A DNA stretch of 64,000 nt, taken from NCBI GenBank assembly GCA_006384855.1, contig VCJN01001504.1, positions 1 through 64,000 of the forward strand, read 5' to 3'. Positions 57,309 to 64,000 of the stretch are shown in pieces. The position numbers and the translations under genes are program-made. The notes beneath the pieces were generated by a model. That model had not been told where the DNA came from. It was given only the letters and a program-made list of their open reading frames with translations, and made no database searches. The stretch's first letter is position 1. Every line of letters begins with the position of its first letter. Source of the stretch: Tetraselmis striata (taxonomy: Eukaryota; Chlorophyta; Chlorodendrophyceae; Chlorodendrales; Chlorodendraceae).

Positions 57309-59178
57309 ATGACCCGGCGCCTGGTGGTGTCGCTGCTGCTGCTGCTCGCGGTTAGCCGTCTCGAGGCGACCGTGCGAGTGCGAGTGCGCGCGGGTGCTCG
57401 TAGCAGGAGCACTCCTGCTCATAACAGCGGCAGCAAATGGATCCTACGGGGGCCTCGAATCGGGGCTGCCTCGTCGGCCGGCGGATACAGCGACTACGAC
57501 CGACAGCGGCTATTCCGGTGAGTGCAGCACTCGCAGGCCACTCCTGCCCTTTAGCAACCTCTCCCTTCGCGCAGTGCACCGATGCGCCAGCCACTACTCA
57601 TACTATATGCGGAGCCATTCCTCGTTAACCGCAGCAGTTGCGGGCGGCACTTATTTTTTTTTCGCTCTTCTCACCGTGTCTTAGACGGTGGCCGTGCGAT
57701 GATGGCTGGTAGAGCTAACCAGCTGCGCATTACGCGCTCGGCCAAATGTATGGGAATGGGCGAGTGGAGCGCTGGGAGAAGTTTGAGGGAGCAGTTGATG
57801 TGTTCACCGCTGAGTATCACGCACCGCGTTGTGTAGGAGCAGCAATAAATGCAGTGGGGTCATGTGAGGACGGGATGGGAAGAGGGGGTAGGAGAGTACA
57901 TTTGTGCTCCATCACTCTCCATGTCCATCACTGTCTTAATCTTTAGGAGACAGGCAGATGGGATTCTGTCGGCCCTCCCACCTTTTCCCAATTGCTGCCA
58001 TGTGATTTATCCTGGGCTGTTCATGACGGCAGGTGGCAGCCACGCACCTTCACACGCTACAGCGACGAGCCACAGGACCAGGACCGCCTCGGCGGCGCGC
58101 TGCCCACCTGGCTGGAGGAGGCGGCAGCAGAGAATCGTGAGATGGAGGCTTTGCGTCAGGTTCGTGCTCTTTCGCGTACGATCGTACTGGGGCAGGGAAC
58201 GAGCGTGCTGGCGCGAGAGTTTGGGCCAGCGGTGGACCGCTTCCACCATGTTGTGCGCTTCAACCGCTTTGAAGTGGAAGGCTACGAGCGCTGGGTTGGC
58301 AACAGGACAACGGTGTGGTGAGGATTTAGCGCTGGCTCTGTCTGCCCCGCACCTCCCTTTTTCCATATGGTTGCTGCTGCACGCGTTTCCGCAGGCTGGC
58401 AGTGTCACTCACTGTCCGCTGGCTGGCCGCCTCGCAAGGGTGTTGAACAACATCGACATCAAGCTAGGCTCCAACTTGCCAGGCATGAAGCTGCTGCATG
58501 ATATGAAGCATGTCCGGGTGGTTGCGCCTTCACTAAGAGCAACACGCAAGATCAAAGATGCCACCAAGGGGCTGCACGACAACATTGGGGTTGGTACCCA
58601 TGGCCGCGATGGGCTTTGAGCCTCGCCGCTCCTGACTGAAGTTTGCGAGTTTGGGGTTGCTTTGAGTGCCATGGCTTGCGTTTTGTGTTTCGGTGCAACA
58701 GATCACGGCCTTTGACTTCAAGCAGCAAGAGCACTGGAAGGCGGCCTTGAAGTTCACGTCAAAGTATTTCAGCACGGGCATTGTGGCGCTCATTCATCTG
58801 CGGGAAGAGGCGCCGATTGCCATTCATGGCTTCGACTTCGCAAAGGGCTCGCATGGCCACTACTTTGCGCGACTGACCGGGGATGCCTGTCACGATGTGG
58901 CAGCAGAGGGCTTCATCTTCCAGCAGCTCCAGCGTGACGGCGTGATCGTGCCTCTGGCATGCTTGGAGAGCGAGGACCTTGAGGAGCTGCGCCGCGAGTG
59001 CGCCATCACACGTATCGTGCCCCCTGCGAACCCCTACGCCAAAAAATGCAAGAAGGATGATGCAGGCGTGCGCACAGACATCGCAAATCCTGAAACGGGT
59101 GATGTTGCCGTCCATGGCAAAGCCGGGCTTCCTCCGCCTATGGAAATCAGCAAGCCACTGGTGCCACAGCAGAACTAA
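57309..59178 (+). CDS. GT29 sialyltransferase-like glycosyltransferase
   Basis: Four exons (57,309-57,517; 58,033-58,317; 58,439-58,589; 58,702-59,178) give 373 residues. The N-terminus MTRRLVVSLLLLLAVSRLEA is a signal anchor, so a type II Golgi membrane protein is expected. Sialylmotif L is recognisable (SRTIVLGQGTSVLAREFGPA, then HHVVRFNRFEVEGYERWVGN, then RTTVW). Sialylmotif S follows (FSTGIVALIHLREE...IAIHGFDF), and motif VS (HxxxxE) is HDVAAEGF. The family moves sialic or related acids from CMP-sugars to glycans. Algal homologues exist but their donor sugar is uncertain (CMP-Kdo or a relative is possible; that is inference). The exon 3 donor (GGG/GTTGGT) is weak and that junction is the least certain. 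The C-terminal 50 residues are hydrophilic and unassigned. TGTAA lies 49 bases past the stop. Confidence 0.8.
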
Positions 59179-59226
59179 AAAGCACAAGGTAGAAATTACA
59201 TCGTGTATAGTACATTCAGGATTGCT

Positions 59227-59231
59227 TGTAA
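59227..59231 (+). other. TGTAA polyadenylation signal (GT29 gene)
   Basis: TGTAA 49 bases past the stop codon of the sialyltransferase-like gene. Confidence 0.5.
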
Positions 59232-60352
59232 GGATCATGTCATTGAATGGCAGCAGGCTGCTATGTTGGATCACCCAGCATCTGTATTTAGATTGTCAGC
59301 ATTTTCATGTTAGAAAATTGGCTGCAAATATCTGGCAAGGCGTTACCACCACAAGCAGGGAGTGCGCCAGGCTATGTCTGAGTGTCTTAGTGGGGTCCTG
59401 TTCAGTGTATGCTTCTTCAATTGAGCTGCTTCTGTTGCTGTTAACCACGTCACAAAATAATAACATACTGTGGTGACACAACCTCTGGAGGCATTTATGT
59501 CGAATGTAGTCGCTATGGGCATGCAAGGTCATTGCAGGTACATTCAGCTTGATTTCAGCTGGATATTATTGCTCTTACTAAAAGTTAAATGCATCGACGA
59601 ATATGCCGCCCTCAACTGCTTAATTTTATTTTTGTACACGAGCATATAGCGACTATATATAGCCAGATATGGGTACTTGTAATCCTTTCAAGTTGCTGTC
59701 CGTCGTCGCCATACGGCTACAAGGATCAACACGGCTTCAAAGCTTTTAAAAAGGATTGAATTAAAAATCCTTATCCATATACCTCGTGCGGTTTTTTTTC
59801 CCCGTGCCGGGTTGTCGTCGCCGTAACACGAATAATCGTAAAATTCAAAATGTATGTTACTTTACTCTCGAGTTCGTGATATATCCGTAAATTTCAGGTT
59901 TTCATTACTGCAGCCAACAGTCGGTTACTGCCCATATACAATAACCGTGACTACTCGTAGGGGTAATAGGTTGTCCGGCCAAACTGGCATCAAAGATGTT
60001 TTTAACATTATTAAATAGTAAATATGCCGCGCGCGACTGCCGCCCGTCTCAATATTTGTCGAGTGCGTGTGACCATGTGCTGGCCTGCTGAGTGAAATCT
60101 GGGGTCAAGCCGCCTATCTAGGGACGCCTAGAAGCAGAGGCACAGCCCAGTGCGACGTCGTTGTGACACCGGCCCTGCACTGGCGGCCACCACTCAGCAC
60201 CTCAACACCAAGGGGCGAGACAGAAGGGTAGTCAAAAGCGGGAATTTATCCTCCTTCAACACAGTGCCTCCCGCGTCTGTGTCACCCGGAACACAGTCCC
60301 ACTTCGGATCGGATTGCGCGGTGCTTCCGTCGGCAAGCGGTCTCTAGACAGT
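59232..60352. other. Intergenic, no gene recognised
   Basis: AT-rich sequence without supported coding regions. The end should hold the promoter and 5' leader of the mL40-like gene. Confidence 0.55.
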
Positions 60353-61194
60353 ATGGCTCTAGCTCGCGGCTTGTGCGGCCGATTGCTGGGCCAGGGCGCC
60401 GGCGGATGGCCTGGTGCGTGCGCACCGACGCTATCCGAGGGGCTGCAGGGCTGGCTAGGGTCCCCGAACAGTGTCCGTGGGGCCAAAACAGAGACCAAGG
60501 CGGAAAAGAAGGCCAAGGCCAAAATGAAGGATGAGTCAGACAACACATCGATCGGCAGCAAGGCGCAGACGCTCTTGAAAGTGAGCACCTGGACGCTTCG
60601 TAGCGTCTCCGTTGATGCTAACCAGAACGCATGGCGATGTTCTCTGAAAGCCGTGGCTGCTTATCCGCCCCGCAGACACTGGAGCCGCAGGAGGTGCCCA
60701 AGCTGAAAATGACTCCTGAGGAGAAGGAGGAATACAAGCAGCGCGCCAAGGAGTACAGGTAGAGCTATCCGTGTGGCTGGACTGCGGCACTTCTTGCGTT
60801 CGCGTTGGTATGCTGCAAGTAGCTGGCTCGCATCCACGGGGACATCAGCTTCTTACTCACCGCCTCCTCCTTACCCCTTCCGACAGTCGCATTAAAATGG
60901 CGGAGGAACGGGCGTGGCAAAAGTCGCTGTCTGTGAAACTGCAGCTGAAACTTGCTGCCATTGAGGTCAGTCTGCGCCTTTTCCTGCCTGCCTGCGCTGG
61001 CATGTGCGAGTCGCCAGAAAACCAACCACCAGACGGCTGTGCAGGCCCTGCCTTCGGGGCTCAAGGAGCATGCAAGCACCCCCGACTACGAGCCCTTTCC
61101 AACCAACAGGTGGATTGCCACCGACACACCGCCAATCAAGGGCTACTATGAGTCAAAGTCTGGTGTGAGCGACCGCAGCAAGCGCAGGCGATAG
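60353..61194 (+). CDS. Probable mitochondrial ribosomal protein mL40
   Basis: Four exons (60,353-60,580; 60,676-60,758; 60,887-60,965; 61,045-61,194) keep phase and give 179 residues. The N-terminal 45 residues (MALARGLCGRLLGQGAGGWP, arginine present, no acidic residues at first) look like a mitochondrial presequence. A lysine-rich helix follows (TKAEKKAKAKMKDE), then MTPEEKEEYKQRAKEYSRIK and MAEERAWQKSLSVKLQLKLA. The end reads ALPSGLKEHASTPDYEPFP, NRWIATDTPPIKGY. The long charged helix followed by a P-x-x-x-TPPIxGY end is the pattern I associate with mL40 (fungal MRPL28) in the mitochondrial large subunit. The assignment is by remembered pattern. The gene converges with RPS15A on the other strand. 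Confidence 0.6.
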
Positions 61195-62322
61195 GTGCAT
61201 AGAGGCTCCACATGCTACTAATGTCAAGCCCCGGCGCGCAAGGCCAGCAGGTTGGCTTCTTTGATGCATGAATGTGCAGCGATGTATGGCCATCATGTTT
61301 TTAAGCATCCACACGACCAAAATGTGCCGCTATAGGCCTCGGACACCAGAGCTGTTTGGCAATGTCTACAATTTTTCAACCTTGCCGCATTGTCCATTGC
61401 AGCTCGGTGATACTGCGCATCACTCGCTCATTGGGTTGGGTCTTTCCGTACAATCCCGGCTACTGGAAGGTACTCAAGAAACTTCGCAACCAGAAACATG
61501 GCTCCTGGCAAAAATCGCCCTATCACTACCAGCGTACGTGTAGCAGGTGTTGCTGCCACATCCTACGATACTGCAGGGGACTGCCACATCTTGTGAACAC
61601 CCTTTAATGCATCCCAGGAGTCACGTGTGCCGCGCTGCCGATGTGAGACAGGCATATGCTCAATTAGGTGCGAATAATAGCTTTATTGGAATGGACACAC
61701 GTTGGGAGACAAGGCGTATGCACACACTGCCCATGGTCCGCAGTAGTGCTGTTGCTGGGGCAGGATTTGTTGTGCCGTAACCGCAACAAGAGCTCCACCC
61801 ATTCCGACATTCAAGCTCCTGCGGGAATCACAGGAATTCAAGGCCGGTCCCACCTTTTCCCTTGCTAATATGGTGAAACGAACACCACCTGGCCGCGAGC
61901 ATGTCCAAATACTACGAGTATTTACGACCCAAAAATACACGGTCCGCTCATGTTAAGCCATGTCAATCTCCCTGTTGGTGAAAAGGTGTGGCAATGAGTG
62001 AGGGAAACTCCCAGCGTCACGACATGAGTGTCCGAGTATTTGCACGAGTAGTTATGGCCTGGGCTGAACATAAACCTGCAGGATTCACGGCGATTAGAGC
62101 TGAGTAGGCACCACGGCAAAAAGATTGGCTACCCAGTTTCTGGTGCTGCCGGCCATCAGTGCATATGCTCGCTCGTGGATAACCCAACAAAACAAAGACA
62201 AAGGACGCTGCAGAATGGGGAGTAGCAATAGCTCAGCTGTTCCAATTCATGCAGTCTATTCAGTGGCCCGCAAGAAAAAGGGATCAGTGCCAAATCGGGA
62301 CTGCATTAGGCGGTGAAATGTG
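61195..62322. other. Intergenic between convergent genes
   Basis: No supported gene. It holds the 3' untranslated regions of the mL40-like gene (plus) and RPS15A (minus). Open frames here lack recognisable domains and splice structure. Confidence 0.5.
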
Positions 62323-62327
62323 TTACA
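62323..62327 (-). other. TGTAA polyadenylation signal (RPS15A gene)
   Basis: Read on the minus strand, TGTAA lies about 36 bases past the RPS15A stop codon. Confidence 0.5.
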
Positions 62328-62362
62328 TTATGCAGCCCGGGCTGCCCGGCGCGGATGGCAGC

Positions 62363-63857
<1,495 letters not shown>

Positions 63858-64000
63858 GGTGGCAACTGTTGCGGGTGGGGCAGGCGGGTCGGGCTGGCGT
63901 CGACGGGGGAGAGGGACCTCACGCGTCGTTCGCCCGCAGGGAGTTCAGATGCACGGCCGCCGGCGGGGCTAGGCTGGGTGCCCTTGGCGGCGGCCGCCGC
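63858..64000 (-). promoter_or_regulatory. RPS15A 5' flank
   Basis: GC-rich sequence immediately upstream of the RPS15A start on the minus strand. It must contain the leader and the proximal promoter. I recognise no specific element and cannot tell whether another gene starts beyond the window. Confidence 0.4.

Overview
The window is nuclear DNA of a photosynthetic eukaryote, most likely a green (chlorophyte) alga. Evidence: spliced genes with GT-AG introns; a plastid ribosomal protein bS20 with a transit-peptide-like leader; a cytosolic uS8/RPS15A gene in five exons; a GPR1/FUN34/YaaH acetate-transporter-like protein; and TGTAA, the usual chlorophyte polyadenylation signal, 22 to 50 bases after three of the stop codons. 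There is no rRNA, CRISPR array or bacterial operon. I recognised no tRNA gene.

Host genes sit at the edges of a large transposon island. One acetate-transporter gene (15.3-16.6 kb, minus) lies inside the left part. A gene-dense right end (53.4-64 kb) carries plastid bS20, a GT29 sialyltransferase-like Golgi protein, a probable mitochondrial mL40 and RPS15A. The last two converge.

Nearly everything from 1 to 53 kb is nested mobile DNA. From the left: decayed coding scraps; a transposase-like relic on the minus strand split by a 3.29-kb retroposon (2,726-6,015, 8-bp target duplication); a decayed tyrosine-recombinase (DIRS/PAT-like) retroelement with its own nested insertion (8.4-14.1 kb); the acetate-transporter gene; and a LINE on the minus strand cut into two halves (17.4-18.84 kb and 30.92-33.95 kb) by a 12,075-bp DNA transposon (18,841-30,915). 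To the right lie a second tyrosine-recombinase relic (34.8-36.5 kb), two more copies of the retroposon (36.9-39.9 and 45.5-47.5 kb), several partial or decayed unidentified genes (40-50 kb) and a third, younger tyrosine-recombinase-type retroelement with identical 181-bp terminal repeats (49,996-53,047).

The most interesting object is the 12-kb DNA transposon. Its ends are fixed by terminal inverted repeats, a 4-bp TCGG target duplication and the fact that removing it restores an open LINE reading frame. It carries two divergent genes: a DUF7869-like RNase H-fold transposase, and a 14- or 15-exon gene for a protein of about 1,400 residues ending in a degenerate, permuted adenine-methyltransferase-like domain. 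Three arrays of one 24-bp minisatellite lie in three different introns, all in the same orientation, and TTTTGTCC...GGACAAAA palindromes recur towards both ends. I cannot place it in a named superfamily.
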